A stretch of 17,448 nucleotides of DNA from JBCBAP01 sp038532435 (lineage in GTDB: Bacteria > Pseudomonadota > Alphaproteobacteria > Rhodobacterales > Rhodobacteraceae). Numbering within the stretch: the first letter of the stretch is position 1; each line of letters starts with the position of its first letter. Location of the stretch: contig JBCBAP010000068.1 in the NCBI GenBank assembly GCA_038532435.1, forward strand, positions 1 through 17,448, in the 5' to 3' direction. This document shows positions 7,219 through 15,038 of the stretch, piece after piece. Both the position numbers and the translations under genes were made by a program. The notes beneath the pieces are model-generated. The model ran no database searches. It was not told the DNA's origin and saw only the letters and a list, made by a program, of their open reading frames with translations.

Positions 7219-7532
7219 TGGGAAATCCCTATCGGGGTGAGGTCGAACTCACGGTGAACGGTGCTCCGGTGACCCTGCGGCTGACGCTAGGGGCGCTGGC
7301 TGAGCTTGAGGACGGTCTTGGCGAGGACTCGATCCTCGGGCTCGTGGAGCGGTTCGAGACCGGCGGCTTCAACGTGCGGGACATTGCAGCGGTGATCCGC
7401 GCCGGTCTGGCCGGAGGCGGCGTTCCGATGGACCCGGGCACCCTGGCCGAGGCGGAGATCGACGGGGGACCGATGGCTGCGGCGCGGGCCGCGGCACGAC
7501 TGCTGAATCTCACTTTCGCGGTGCCGGAGTGA
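7218..7532 (+). CDS. GTA g10, probable tail assembly chaperone
   Basis: This 104-residue protein fits the GTA-gp10 family, found between the tail tube and the tape measure gene. It begins with a beta strand pair, YRGEVELTVNGAPVTLRLTLGALAELEDGLGEDSILGLVERFETG, then RDIAAVIRAGLAGGGVPM and an alanine-rich helix, much like phage proteins that bind the tail subunit or tape measure during assembly. ATG 7218 overlaps the g9 stop (TGATG). The following g10.1 starts at a GTG that overlaps this gene's stop. The chaperone role is inferred from position and from phage analogues. Confidence 0.85.
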   Translation: MGNPYRGEVELTVNGAPVTLRLTLGALAELEDGLGEDSILGLVERFETGGFNVRDIAAVIRAGLAGGGVPMDPGTLAEAEIDGGPMAAARAAARLLNLTFAVPE

Positions 7533-7717
7533 AGCGGATCGGGTGGGTTGCGCTGATGCGCGTGGGTCTGGGGCAGCTGCGGCTCACGCCGGAGCAGTTC
7601 TGGGGCCTCACGCCTGCCGAGTTCATGATGATGGCGGGGATCGATGCTGCCCGGCCTGCGATGGGGCGGAAGCGGCTTGATGCGCTTCTGACGGCGTTTC
7701 CCGATGGGGAGGAGTGA
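7529..7717 (+). CDS. GTA g10.1, small tail assembly chaperone
   Basis: A 62-residue protein, the counterpart of the short gene between g10 and g11 in R. capsulatus (rcc01693 type). The core LRLTPEQFWGLTPAEFMMMAGI and the closing RLDALLTAFPD are its recognisable pattern. The start is GTG 7529, overlapping the g10 stop as GTGA; ATG 7556 is a weaker alternative that would remove residues usually present. With g10 it recalls the G/GT pair of lambda, but here the two are joined by stop-start overlap and I see no slippery heptamer at the junction. Confidence 0.8.
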   Translation: MKRIGWVALMRVGLGQLRLTPEQFWGLTPAEFMMMAGIDAARPAMGRKRLDALLTAFPDGEE

Positions 7718-7720
7718 TGG

Positions 7721-8410
7721 ATGACTGAACGTACCAGCGACGACGTCGAGGAGCTCTTTGCGACCGTGGACGGGTCCCTCGCCTCCACCGAAGCGGTTGT
7801 CGAGAGCTTCCGGCGGGAGGCAGAGGCGACGCGCAGTTCCGTTGAGCGGACCAACCGGGGGGTCGCCGGTTTCAACCGGGCGATCGGGCGGGGGCTTCGC
7901 TCCGCCTTCGACACGCTGGTGTTTGACGGAGGGCGGGCGTCGGATGCGCTGCGGGATTTCGGTCGGACGCTGTCATCGTCCGTCCTTACCCAGGCGCTGA
8001 CCCCGGTGCAAAACGCGATCGGATCGGCGATCGGCACGGCGGTGCAGGCGGGTGTCAACTCCGTCGCCGGGGGGGGCGCTGCGGCCGGAACCGGTGCAAC
8101 GCCGATGGCGCAGGGTGGTGTTGTTACATCCGGCAGGGTGCAGGCCTTCGCCAAGGGTGGCATCGTGCGGGGACCGACGACCTTCGGCCTGCGCGGGGGC
8201 ACCGGGCTGATGGGAGAAGCGGGACCCGAGGCGATCATGCCGCTGAGCCGGGGCGCTGACGGCAAGCTCGGCGTCAAGGCGGCGGGAGGCGGTGGCGTGC
8301 ACGTCACCATGAACGTGTCGACCCCGGATGCGCCAGGATTCCAGAGGTCCCGCGGGCAGATTGCGGCGGGCCTGACACGGGTGCTGTCCCGGGGGCGGCG
8401 TAACCTGTGA
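7721..8410 (+). CDS. GTA tape measure protein g11
   Basis: The 229-residue product is the short tape measure of the GTA tail; in RcGTA this protein sits in the tail channel as a trimer and has both tape-measure and needle features. Visible here are an N-terminal helix (DDVEELFATVDGSLASTEAVVESFRREAEATRSSVERTN), a middle FDTLVFDGGRASDALRDFGRTLSSSVL, an alanine/glycine-rich hydrophobic stretch around residues 102-128, and the tape-measure C-terminal pattern AQGGVVTSGRVQAFAKGGIVRGPTTF...MGEAGPEAIMPL. ATG 7721 follows GGAGGAGTG (7707-7715); the ATG at 7717 runs at once into a stop. Such a short protein agrees with a short GTA tail. Confidence 0.92.
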   Translation: MTERTSDDVEELFATVDGSLASTEAVVESFRREAEATRSSVERTNRGVAGFNRAIGRGLRSAFDTLVFDGGRASDALRDFGRTLSSSVLTQALTPVQNAIGSAIGTAVQAGVNSVAGGGAAAGTGATPMAQGGVVTSGRVQAFAKGGIVRGPTTFGLRGGTGLMGEAGPEAIMPLSRGADGKLGVKAAGGGGVHVTMNVSTPDAPGFQRSRGQIAAGLTRVLSRGRRNL

Positions 8411-8520
8411 GCGCACGCTGATGCGGCGCAATATTACGTCAAAGCAGATGGTTATGGGGCGATCTTTGATCTCGGCGCTGTGCCCGGGGTTGGCAGCAGA
8501 TCGCGCGGAAGGAGGGACGC
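8411..8520 (+). other. 110-bp g11-g12 spacer
   Basis: There is no gene here, although most flanking junctions overlap. The stretch is visibly less G+C-rich than the genes on both sides (for example the ATATTACG segment near 8433). It ends in a strong Shine-Dalgarno sequence, GGAAGGAGG (8507-8515), for g12. GCGATC (8459-8464) can pair with GATCGC (8499-8504). I see no convincing promoter. Confidence 0.4.
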
Positions 8521-9150
8521 ATGAGTTTCCATGAGGTGCGGTTTCCCACGGATGTGTCCCTGGGCGCGGCCGGAGGGCCGGAGCGGCGGACGGAGATCGT
8601 CACGCTGAGCAACGGGTTCGAGGAGCGCAACGCGCCCTGGTCAACCTCTCGCCATCGCTATGATGCGGGGGTCGGGATGCGATCCCTCGACGATCTGGAA
8701 CGGATCGTCGCGTTTTTCGAGGCGCGGGCCGGGCAGCTCTTCGGGTTCCGCTGGAAGGACTGGGGAGAGTATAAGAGCTGCAAGTGTTCAGATCCGGTCG
8801 GCGCCGTTGATCAGGTGATCGGCACCGGTGACGGTGTGCAGACGGTCTACCAACTCACCAAGACCTACTATTCCGGAGCCCATGCCCAGGTGCGACCCAT
8901 CCGCAAACCTGTCGCGGGGACCGTGCGTGTTGCCGTGGACGGGGTCGAACGGTTTGCCCCGGACTTTACGGTCGATGACACGACCGGAGAAGTGACGTTT
9001 ACCGTGGCTCCGGTAGAGGGCGCGCCGGTGACAGCTGGGTTCGAATTTGATGTGCCTGTGCGCTTTGACACCGAGGCGATTTCCGTCAGCGTGTCGGCCT
9101 TCGCTGCGGGGGAGATCCCGAGCGTGCCGATCGTGGAGGTGCGGGTCTGA
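8521..9150 (+). CDS. GTA distal tail protein g12 (DUF2460/TIGR02217)
   Basis: The 209-residue protein belongs to the DUF2460 family; RcGTA g12 is the distal tail protein, a ring that links tube and baseplate. The start FHEVRFPTDVSLGAAGGPERRTEIVTLSNGFEERNAPWSTSRHRYDAG and the following LDDLERIVAFFEARAGQLFGFRWKDWGEYKSC are highly characteristic. The C-terminus ends in RFDTEAISVSVSAFAAGEIPSVPIVEVRV, again as in the family. ATG 8521 is preceded by GGAAGGAGG (8507-8515). Its stop overlaps the start of g13. Confidence 0.93.
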   Translation: MSFHEVRFPTDVSLGAAGGPERRTEIVTLSNGFEERNAPWSTSRHRYDAGVGMRSLDDLERIVAFFEARAGQLFGFRWKDWGEYKSCKCSDPVGAVDQVIGTGDGVQTVYQLTKTYYSGAHAQVRPIRKPVAGTVRVAVDGVERFAPDFTVDDTTGEVTFTVAPVEGAPVTAGFEFDVPVRFDTEAISVSVSAFAAGEIPSVPIVEVRV

Positions 9151-10046
9151 TGCGGGCGCTTGATCCGGAGTTCGCGGAGAAGCTTGCCGGTGGGGCAACG
9201 ACGCTGTGCCGGTGCTGGCAGGTGGTCCGTCGGGACGGTGTCGTGATGGGGTTCACCGACCATGATGTGGATCTGACCTTCGACGGTGTGCGTCACGCGG
9301 CGGCGACCGGTCTGACCGCGGGTGCGCTCGAGGCCGTGACGGGCCTTGCCGTTGACAGCGGAGCGGTGGCGGGAGCGGTCCGGTCGGATGCAATCCGGGA
9401 GGCTGACATCGCTGCGGGTGCCTATGATGGTGCGCGAGTGAGCGGATGGCTCGTCGATTGGCAGCGGCCCGAGCACCGGATCCAGCGCTTTGCCGGTCAT
9501 ATCGGAGAGATCACGCGGGGCACGGTCGCCTTCGAGGCGGAGCTCTTGAGCCTTTCGGACCAGCTCAACCGGCCCGTGGGGCGGGCCATCCTGAAGCGGT
9601 GCGATGCGGTGCTGGGGGATGCGCGCTGCGGCGTGGACGTTGACCAGCCAGCCTTCCGCGGAAGCGGACAGGTGGTTGCGGTGCTGCCGACCGGGCGGAT
9701 CGAGGTGAGCGGGCTCGACAGCTACGCGGATGCCTGGTTCGACGGGGGCAGCCTTGTCTGGTCGTCCGGCGCAAACGCAGGAAGGTCCGGGATCGTGAAG
9801 CGCGACATCGGGTCGGCGCCGAAGGTGCTGGAGCTCTGGATCGCGCCCGCGGCCGAGATCGCCGTCGGAGACGCGTTCGACGTGCGCGCGGGCTGTGACA
9901 AGAGCACCGAGACCTGCATCACCCGCTTCGATAACTACAAGAATTTCAGGGGTTTCCCCCATGTGCCGGGCGAGGATTGGGGCCTTGCCTATCCAAAGGA
10001 GGGCGAGGTCCATGACGGGGGCAGCCTCAACCGCGGCGAGGGCTGA
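9150..10046 (+). CDS. GTA baseplate hub protein g13 (DUF2163/TIGR02218)
   Basis: The 298-residue product belongs to the DUF2163 family; RcGTA g13 is the hub of the baseplate. The N-terminus has LCRCWQVVRRDGVVMGFTDHDVDLTFDG, and the middle SDQLNRPVGRAILKRCDAVLGDARCGVD. The C-terminus carries GCDKSTETCITRFDNYKNFRGFPHVPGED. Four cysteines are placed like a cluster ligand set: C151, C160, C249 and C256. Related lambda tail-tip protein gpL binds an iron-sulfur cluster through cysteines, so a similar metal site is a reasonable inference here. ATG 9150 overlaps the g12 stop, and the last 35 bases overlap g14. Confidence 0.92.
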   Translation: MRALDPEFAEKLAGGATTLCRCWQVVRRDGVVMGFTDHDVDLTFDGVRHAAATGLTAGALEAVTGLAVDSGAVAGAVRSDAIREADIAAGAYDGARVSGWLVDWQRPEHRIQRFAGHIGEITRGTVAFEAELLSLSDQLNRPVGRAILKRCDAVLGDARCGVDVDQPAFRGSGQVVAVLPTGRIEVSGLDSYADAWFDGGSLVWSSGANAGRSGIVKRDIGSAPKVLELWIAPAAEIAVGDAFDVRAGCDKSTETCITRFDNYKNFRGFPHVPGEDWGLAYPKEGEVHDGGSLNRGEG

Positions 10047-10458
10047 TCCGGTCGCTATTGCGCGCACGTGGATCGGGACACCCTACCGTCATCAGGCGCG
10101 GTGCCGCGGTGCAGGAGCCGACTGCCTCGGACTGGTGCTCGGCGTCTGGCGCGAGCTTTACGGCGACCTGCCACGGGGACTGCCGGGTTACACGGCGGAC
10201 TGGGCCGAGGCTGCGGGCGATGAGCGAATGTGGGCGGCGGCGCGGACGCATCTGCGGGAGACCGATGCGCCGCTGGCGGCGGGGCAGGTGCTTCTCTTTC
10301 GCATGCGGAAAGGGGCGATTGCCAAACATCTGGGGATCGTGAGCACGGCTGCGCCTGTGCCGCGGATGATCCACGCCTATTCGGGTCACGACGTGGTCGA
10401 AAGCGTGCTGACGCCTCCCTGGCTGCGCAAGGTCGTGGCGAGGTTCGAGTTTCCATGA
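10012..10458 (+). CDS. GTA cell-wall peptidase g14 (NlpC/P60 family)
   Basis: This 148-residue protein is an NlpC/P60-type cysteine peptidase; in the baseplate it probably opens peptidoglycan cross-links during DNA entry. The nucleophile is probably C38 in GAGADCLGLVLGVWRELYG, with H106 in GAIAKHLGIV and perhaps H121 as the third residue. The N-terminal TWIGTPYRHQA is typical. ATG 10012 lies within g13 and has AAAGGAGGG at 9995-10003; the frame is open upstream, but earlier starts lie inside g13 and lack support. It ends in LRKVVARFEFP, a normal family C-terminus, so the gene is complete. A diverged second copy of its last ~25 codons lies further on at 11009-11078. Confidence 0.92.
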   Translation: MTGAASTAARADPVAIARTWIGTPYRHQARCRGAGADCLGLVLGVWRELYGDLPRGLPGYTADWAEAAGDERMWAAARTHLRETDAPLAAGQVLLFRMRKGAIAKHLGIVSTAAPVPRMIHAYSGHDVVESVLTPPWLRKVVARFEFP

Positions 10459-10695
10459 GGTGTGCTTTCGGAGCGGGGGCGCCTTCGGGTTTGGCAAAGG
10501 GAGCATGAGGCTCTCATCCGGGAGGGGCATGCGGATGGGTCGCAGTCTGGGGAGTGAGGGCACCCGCCTTTGGCATAGGTGCTGATGTGCGCCGGTGACG
10601 ACAACGGAGCGTTGCCCGCGTAGTTCAATGGCTCGGCTTGAGTTCTGTCAGGCGTTCCCTCCGAGATCTGAGACGACGGACGGCGTCGCCGCGTT

Positions 10696-10725
10696 GGGGA
10701 ATACCTTGATGTGCTGGTATTTCCC
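10696..10725 (+). repeat. 10-bp stem-loop inside the g14-g15 insert
   Basis: GGGGAATACC (10696-10705) pairs with GGTATTTCCC (10716-10725) along all ten positions, nine Watson-Crick pairs and one G-T, over a 10-base loop. The G-T pair would be a stable wobble in RNA only if the + strand is transcribed. This is one of the two strongest stems in the insert. Confidence 0.55.
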
Positions 10726-10798
10726 GGGACGGCTGGTTCCGTCTTCGTCCGATGCGGGCGCGAGTGCTTTGGCATGGAGGATGATCCGCGCTGGTCAC

Positions 10799-10828
10799 GA
10801 TCTCCGGTAACGAGCATTCCGGGAGATC
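10799..10828 (+). repeat. Stem-loop of 7+2 bp inside the g14-g15 insert
   Basis: GATCTCC (10799-10805) pairs with GGAGATC (10822-10828); GG (10806-10807) continues the stem with CC (10819-10820) around one bulged G. The loop is 11 bases. No T-run follows. Confidence 0.5.
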
Positions 10829-11008
10829 GGCTGCGAAAGACGGTTTTCGCGCCGTTGGAGGCTCCTGTTCGATCCTGGTGCGGATGGGGATCAAGGACGA
10901 CTTTGCCCAGGTGGACCATCGGAGGATGTTGCTAGTCTCGCTTACAAGCGTTCGCAAAGGAAGCGCGATTTGGCGCTGTCGTCCGGTGGGTAATATCGGT
11001 GAGTTCGT

Positions 11009-11078
11009 GCCTTCGGGTCATCGAAAGCGTCGAGGTGCTGCCCGGGCTGCGGAAGGTCGCGGTCCGGTTTGAATTTTC
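11009..11078 (+). pseudogene. Diverged second copy of the g14 3' end
   Basis: Positions 11009-11030 equal 10376-10406 of g14 apart from two small gaps (2 and 8 bases). The next 45 bases (11031-11075) match the end of g14 at 31 of 45 positions. Translated, VIESVEVLPGLRKVAVRFEF here faces VVESVLTPPWLRKVVARFEF at the g14 C-terminus. Several differences are synonymous (TTC/TTT, GAG/GAA), which suggests the piece diverged while still coding in another functional g14, not by decay in place. It has no start codon of its own and no catalytic part. It ends about 46 bases before the g15 ATG, so it may be the tail of the original or of another strain's g14. Confidence 0.75.
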
Positions 11079-11123
11079 CCGAGCGCCCGGTGGGTGGCTT
11101 GGGACCGACAGGAGGAGGCGCGC

Positions 11124-14100
11124 ATGGCGACGCTTGTGTTTGCGGCGGCGGGTGCTGCGGCGGGAAGCGCCATTGGGGGGACCGTGGCGGGGATCTCCGC
11201 CGCTGTGATCGGACAGGCGGTCGGGGCGACGATCGGGTCGATGGTCGACCAGCGGTTGCTGTCGACCCTCGGGGGCAGCACCCGTGTGAACACGGGACAG
11301 CTCAGCTCCGCCCGTCTGTCCGGCGCGCGGGAGGGGGCGGCCCTTCCCTATGTTGCCGGGCGTGTCCGTGTGGCGGGCCAGATGATCTGGTCGACCCGGT
11401 TCCTCGAGGAGGTCTCGACCCACAAGACCGGAGGCAAGGGGTTGACCCCAAAGCCGAAGGTGGAGACCACGACCTACAGCTACTCCGTGTCGTTCGCCCT
11501 GTCGCTCTGCGAGGGCGAGGTACGCCGGATCGGGCGGGTCTGGGCGGATGGCGCGCAGATCAACCTCAACGATTACGCCTGGCGCCTCTATCCCGGGGAC
11601 GACACCCAGATGTCCGATCCGCTGATCGAGGCGGTGGAAGGGGCAGGGCGGGTGCCGGCCTATCGCGGAACCGCCTACATCGTGTTTGAGGGCTTTCCGC
11701 TGGGCACGTTCGGCAACCGCATCCCGCAGATCCAGGTTGAGGTGTTCCGCAGGCCAGTGTCGCAGATGCCGGAAACGGACGAGATCTTCGACACCTCACC
11801 CGTCGACGAGATCCGGGCGGTGGCGCTGATGCCCGGGACGGGGGAATACGCGCTGGCCGACACGGTCGTGCGGACCAACAGGGGCATTGACGAAGACGAC
11901 AACGTGATCACCGGGCCGGTCATCAACGTGAACAATCGCCTCGGTGTGCCGGACGTGGACGTGGCGCTTGACGCGCTCGACGGGGAGCTTCCGGCCTGCG
12001 ACGCGGCCTCGCTCATCGTGAGCTGGTTTGGTGACGATCTACGTGCCGACCGGTGCGAGTTGAGGCCGAAGGTGGAACAGGGAACGGACGACGGATATCC
12101 GATGCCCTGGACCGCTGGCGGGATCGGGCGGGACGCGGCGAGCTGGGTGTCGCGGACGGATGGTCGTGTCAATTTTGGCGGCACGCCTGCCGACCGGTCC
12201 GTGATCGACGCGATCCGCAACCTTAGTGCGCGGGGCAAGGCTGTGACCTTCTACCCCTTCGTGCTGATGGACATTCCCGGGGGCAGCGGACTGTCGGATC
12301 CCTGGAGCGATGGCGAGCAGGGCGCGTTTCCATGGCGGGGCCGGATCACGACCTCGATCGCGCCGGGACGGAGCGGGACACCGGACCTGACCGCTACGGC
12401 GGCTGCCGAGGTTGCTGCCTTTGTCGGGGAGGCGCGGCCCTGGCACTTCGATTGGGTGGACGGTGCGATGGCCTATTCGGGGCCGTTCGAGTGGAGTCTG
12501 CGCCGGTTCATCCTGCACTACGCGCGACTCTGCGCGGTTGCGGGCGGGGTTGATGCGTTTTGCATCGGGTCGGAGTTCCGCGGGCTCACGCACATCCGGG
12601 ATGGTGTCGGGAGCTATCCGTTCGTGGCGGCTCTGCAAAGCATCGCGGCGGATGTGCGCAGCATCCTGCCGGGCGCCAAGATCGGTTACGCGGCTGACTG
12701 GTCGGAATATTTCGGCCACCATCCGCAGGACGGGTCGGGCGACGTCTTCTATCATCTCGATCCGCTCTGGGCGGATGCCAATATCGATTTCATCGGCATC
12801 GACAACTACATGCCTCTGAGCGACTGGCGGGATGGGCCGGATCACGCGGATGCAGAGGCGGGCGCGATCTACGACCTCGACTACCTGCGCAGCAACGTCT
12901 CCGGGGGCGAGGGGTACGACTGGTACTACGCAAGTGCGGCGGATCGGGACGCGCAGGTCCGCAGTCCGATCACGGACGGCGCCTATGGGGATCCCCATGT
13001 CTTCCGCTACAAGGATCTGTTGAACTGGTGGCAGCGGCCGCACTTCAACCGCCCAGGCGGCGTGCGCGAGCTGGCGCAGACCGACTGGCTGCCGGAGATG
13101 AAGCCGATCTGGTTCACCGAGCTGGGATGTCCGGCGGTGGACAAGGGGACGAACCAGCCGAACCTTTTCATCGATCCGAAATCTGCGGAAAGCGCGCTGC
13201 CATATTTCTCCACCGGGGCGCGGGATGATTTCATCCAGTACCAGTATCTGAAGGCCATGTTCTCCTACTGGGGGGATCCGGGGCACAACCCGGTGTCGGA
13301 GGTCTATGGAGGCCCTATGGTCGATATGGACCGGGCCCATGTCTGGGCCTGGGACGCGCGGCCCTGGCCCGACTTTCCGAACCGGACGAGCGCCTGGTCG
13401 GATGGCCCCAACCATGCCCGGGGGCATTGGGTGAGCGGTCGGACGGAGGATGCGCCGCTGGCCCACGTGATCGCGGAGCTTTGCGGACGTTCCGGCGTGG
13501 GGGCGGTCGATGTGAGCCGGGTGCACGGCATGGTCTCCGGTTTCGAGATCGGACGGGCGACCCACGTGCGCGAGGCGCTGGAGCCGTTGATGCTCGCCTA
13601 CGCGGTGGACGCGTTCGAGCAGGACGGGCTGATCATCTTCCGCAACCGCGACGGATTTGAATCCGTCGACCTCAGCGATGCACCGCTCGTGGTCTCCGGC
13701 GACGGGGAAACCGCGCTGAGCCTCGTTCGTGCGCCGGAGAGCGAGCGGACCGACCGGGTGCGGGTGGTGTTTCCCCGGGCTGACGATGACTACCAGACCG
13801 GGGCGGTCGAGGTGCAGCGTCCGGGCTCCGCTGATCCGTCCGTCGTCGAGACAAGCCTGCCGCTGGTGATCACCGGGGCCAAGGCGCGGGAAGTGGCGGA
13901 CCGCTGGCTCTCCGAAAGCGAGCTGTCGCTGGATGCGATCAGCCTCAGTGTGCCCCCGTCGGCGCAAGAGATCGTTGCCGGGGACGTGCTGACCTATGAC
14001 GGCAAGCGCTACCAGATCGACCGGATCGAGGATGCGGACGGACGCGTGATCGAGGCGCGGCGGGTGGATGCAGGGCTCTACGTGCCGCCCTATTATCGGG

Positions 14101-15038
14101 AGGAAACCGTCTCCCCGGCCGAGGTGGCGTTGCCGGGACCGCTGCAGGTGCAGTTTCTCGATCTGCCGCTTCTGCGGGGTGACGAGGTGGCCCACGCGCC
14201 CTACATCGCGGCCTCGGCCACGCCGTGGACCGGGCAGGCCGCGGTGGGGCTTTCCTTGAGCGACGACAGCTACGCGCTGAATACGCTGGTGCCGCTTTCC
14301 GCCACGACGGGTCTGACGCAGACGGCTCTGGCCGCCACGAGGCCCGGGTTGTGGGACCGTGGAGCGGGTGTGGAGATCGCGCTGGAGAGCGGTGCGCTGG
14401 AAAGCCGGGAGCCGGGAGACGTGCTGAACGGAGCCAACGTCGCGGCGCTCAAGTCGGCGAGCGGGGACTGGGAGATCATCCAGTTCCAGACCGCGGAGCT
14501 GATCGCACCGGACGTCTATCGCATCAGCGGCTTGCTGCGGGGGCAGGCGGGGACCGAGTGGCTGATCCCGGAGAGCTGGCCCGCGGGCACGCGGTTTGTG
14601 CTGCTGAACGCGGCGCTGGCGCAGGCGGACCTGCCGCTCTCCGCCCGCGGGCTCGATCGCTACTACCGGATCGGGCCGGCGACGAAGCCCTTCACCGACG
14701 AAAGCTACAGGACCTATCGGCGGGCCTTCGATGGGGTCGGGCTCAGGCCCTACGCGCCCTGCCATCTGGAACATCGGTGGGTGGGGGGAGACCTTGCGCT
14801 GCGCTGGATCAGGCGCACGCGGATCGATGGGGATTACTGGGGATCCGGGGATGTTCCGCTGTCGGAGGAGATGGAGCGCTACGTGGTGCGCGCCGGATCC
14901 TTTGAGGTCGAGGTGAGCACGTCGGAGGCGGTGCTTCCCGCCGCGGCGCTTCCCGCCCTGCCGTTCACGGTTTCGGTTGCACAGGTCTCGGCCCGCTGGG
15001 GTGCCGGGCCAGCCATGGAGAGGACACTGAATGTCTAG
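11124..15038 (+). CDS. GTA megatron/tail tip protein g15 with glycoside hydrolase-like domain
   Basis: This 1304-residue protein is the largest GTA component, the baseplate 'megatron' that contacts the cell and forms the tip through which DNA passes. It begins with an alanine/glycine-rich hydrophobic stretch (1-45, MATLVFAAAGAAAGSAIGG...), then a conserved tail part (AREGAALPYVAGRVRVAGQMIWSTRF; ETTTYSYSVSFALSLCEGEVRRIGRVWADG). A TIM-barrel, glycoside hydrolase-like domain follows at about 400-720, with possible catalytic acids E484 in FCIGSEFRGL and E666 in IWFTELGCPAVD. A phage-tail domain (about 780-960) and a C-terminal domain follow, with DVYRISGLLRGQAGTEW. ATG 11124 has AGGAGGAGG (11110-11118); the frame is open from 11094. 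Its last eight bases overlap the next gene. Confidence 0.95.
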   Translation: MATLVFAAAGAAAGSAIGGTVAGISAAVIGQAVGATIGSMVDQRLLSTLGGSTRVNTGQLSSARLSGAREGAALPYVAGRVRVAGQMIWSTRFLEEVSTHKTGGKGLTPKPKVETTTYSYSVSFALSLCEGEVRRIGRVWADGAQINLNDYAWRLYPGDDTQMSDPLIEAVEGAGRVPAYRGTAYIVFEGFPLGTFGNRIPQIQVEVFRRPVSQMPETDEIFDTSPVDEIRAVALMPGTGEYALADTVVRTNRGIDEDDNVITGPVINVNNRLGVPDVDVALDALDGELPACDAASLIVSWFGDDLRADRCELRPKVEQGTDDGYPMPWTAGGIGRDAASWVSRTDGRVNFGGTPADRSVIDAIRNLSARGKAVTFYPFVLMDIPGGSGLSDPWSDGEQGAFPWRGRITTSIAPGRSGTPDLTATAAAEVAAFVGEARPWHFDWVDGAMAYSGPFEWSLRRFILHYARLCAVAGGVDAFCIGSEFRGLTHIRDGVGSYPFVAALQSIAADVRSILPGAKIGYAADWSEYFGHHPQDGSGDVFYHLDPLWADANIDFIGIDNYMPLSDWRDGPDHADAEAGAIYDLDYLRSNVSGGEGYDWYYASAADRDAQVRSPITDGAYGDPHVFRYKDLLNWWQRPHFNRPGGVRELAQTDWLPEMKPIWFTELGCPAVDKGTNQPNLFIDPKSAESALPYFSTGARDDFIQYQYLKAMFSYWGDPGHNPVSEVYGGPMVDMDRAHVWAWDARPWPDFPNRTSAWSDGPNHARGHWVSGRTEDAPLAHVIAELCGRSGVGAVDVSRVHGMVSGFEIGRATHVREALEPLMLAYAVDAFEQDGLIIFRNRDGFESVDLSDAPLVVSGDGETALSLVRAPESERTDRVRVVFPRADDDYQTGAVEVQRPGSADPSVVETSLPLVITGAKAREVADRWLSESELSLDAISLSVPPSAQEIVAGDVLTYDGKRYQIDRIEDADGRVIEARRVDAGLYVPPYYREETVSPAEVALPGPLQVQFLDLPLLRGDEVAHAPYIAASATPWTGQAAVGLSLSDDSYALNTLVPLSATTGLTQTALAATRPGLWDRGAGVEIALESGALESREPGDVLNGANVAALKSASGDWEIIQFQTAELIAPDVYRISGLLRGQAGTEWLIPESWPAGTRFVLLNAALAQADLPLSARGLDRYYRIGPATKPFTDESYRTYRRAFDGVGLRPYAPCHLEHRWVGGDLALRWIRRTRIDGDYWGSGDVPLSEEMERYVVRAGSFEVEVSTSEAVLPAAALPALPFTVSVAQVSARWGAGPAMERTLNV

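Larger units (their letters stand above)
10459..11008. other. Non-coding insert between g14 and g15, rich in short stem-loops
   Basis: About 550 bases without a credible gene separate g14 from the g14-end copy ahead of g15. The short open frames here give arginine- and proline-rich or low-quality peptides without family features. The stretch is visibly less G+C-rich than the genes around it. Stem-loops include ATGAG/CTCAT (10505-10517), CATCCG/CGGATG (10515-10537), GCACC/GGTGC (10560-10582), CAACG/CGTTG (10602-10614), GACGG/CCGTC (10728-10743), GCGAAA/TTTCGC (10833-10850), GATCC/GGATC (10871-10892), CGCTT/AAGCG (10939-10950) and AGCGC/GCGCT (10962-10977), besides two longer ones listed separately. 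The 10-base word GCCTTCGGGT occurs at 10481-10490 and again at 11009-11018, bounding most of it. No transposase or terminal inverted repeats are seen. Its nature is unknown. Confidence 0.6.

Noticed and set aside
7500..7535. Programmed -1 frameshift joining g10 and g10.1, as in lambda G/T
   Set aside because: The frames are in the right relation, but no slippery heptamer is visible and a GTGA stop-start overlap explains the junction.
10611..10650. tRNA-like words (CCCGCGTAGTTCAATGGC) in the insert
   Set aside because: It resembles the 5' part of a tRNA-Gly, but no D-arm closure, anticodon arm, T-loop or matching acceptor 3' strand follows within tRNA length.
10386..10919. A 177-residue minus-strand open frame (and 71- and 110-residue ones nearby) within the g14-g15 insert
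   Set aside because: Sequences are rich in R, S, P and T, lack a good ribosome site or any family pattern, and one overlaps the end of g14.
10459..11008. Integron attC site or CRISPR array as explanation of the stem-loops
   Set aside because: No paired attC core sites and no regularly spaced repeats; the stems differ in sequence and spacing.
10481..11018. Insertion sequence or MITE flanked by the 10-base direct repeat GCCTTCGGGT
   Set aside because: No terminal inverted repeats next to the repeat and no transposase; the word also resembles the g14 segment at 10376-10387, so it may come from the g14 duplication instead.
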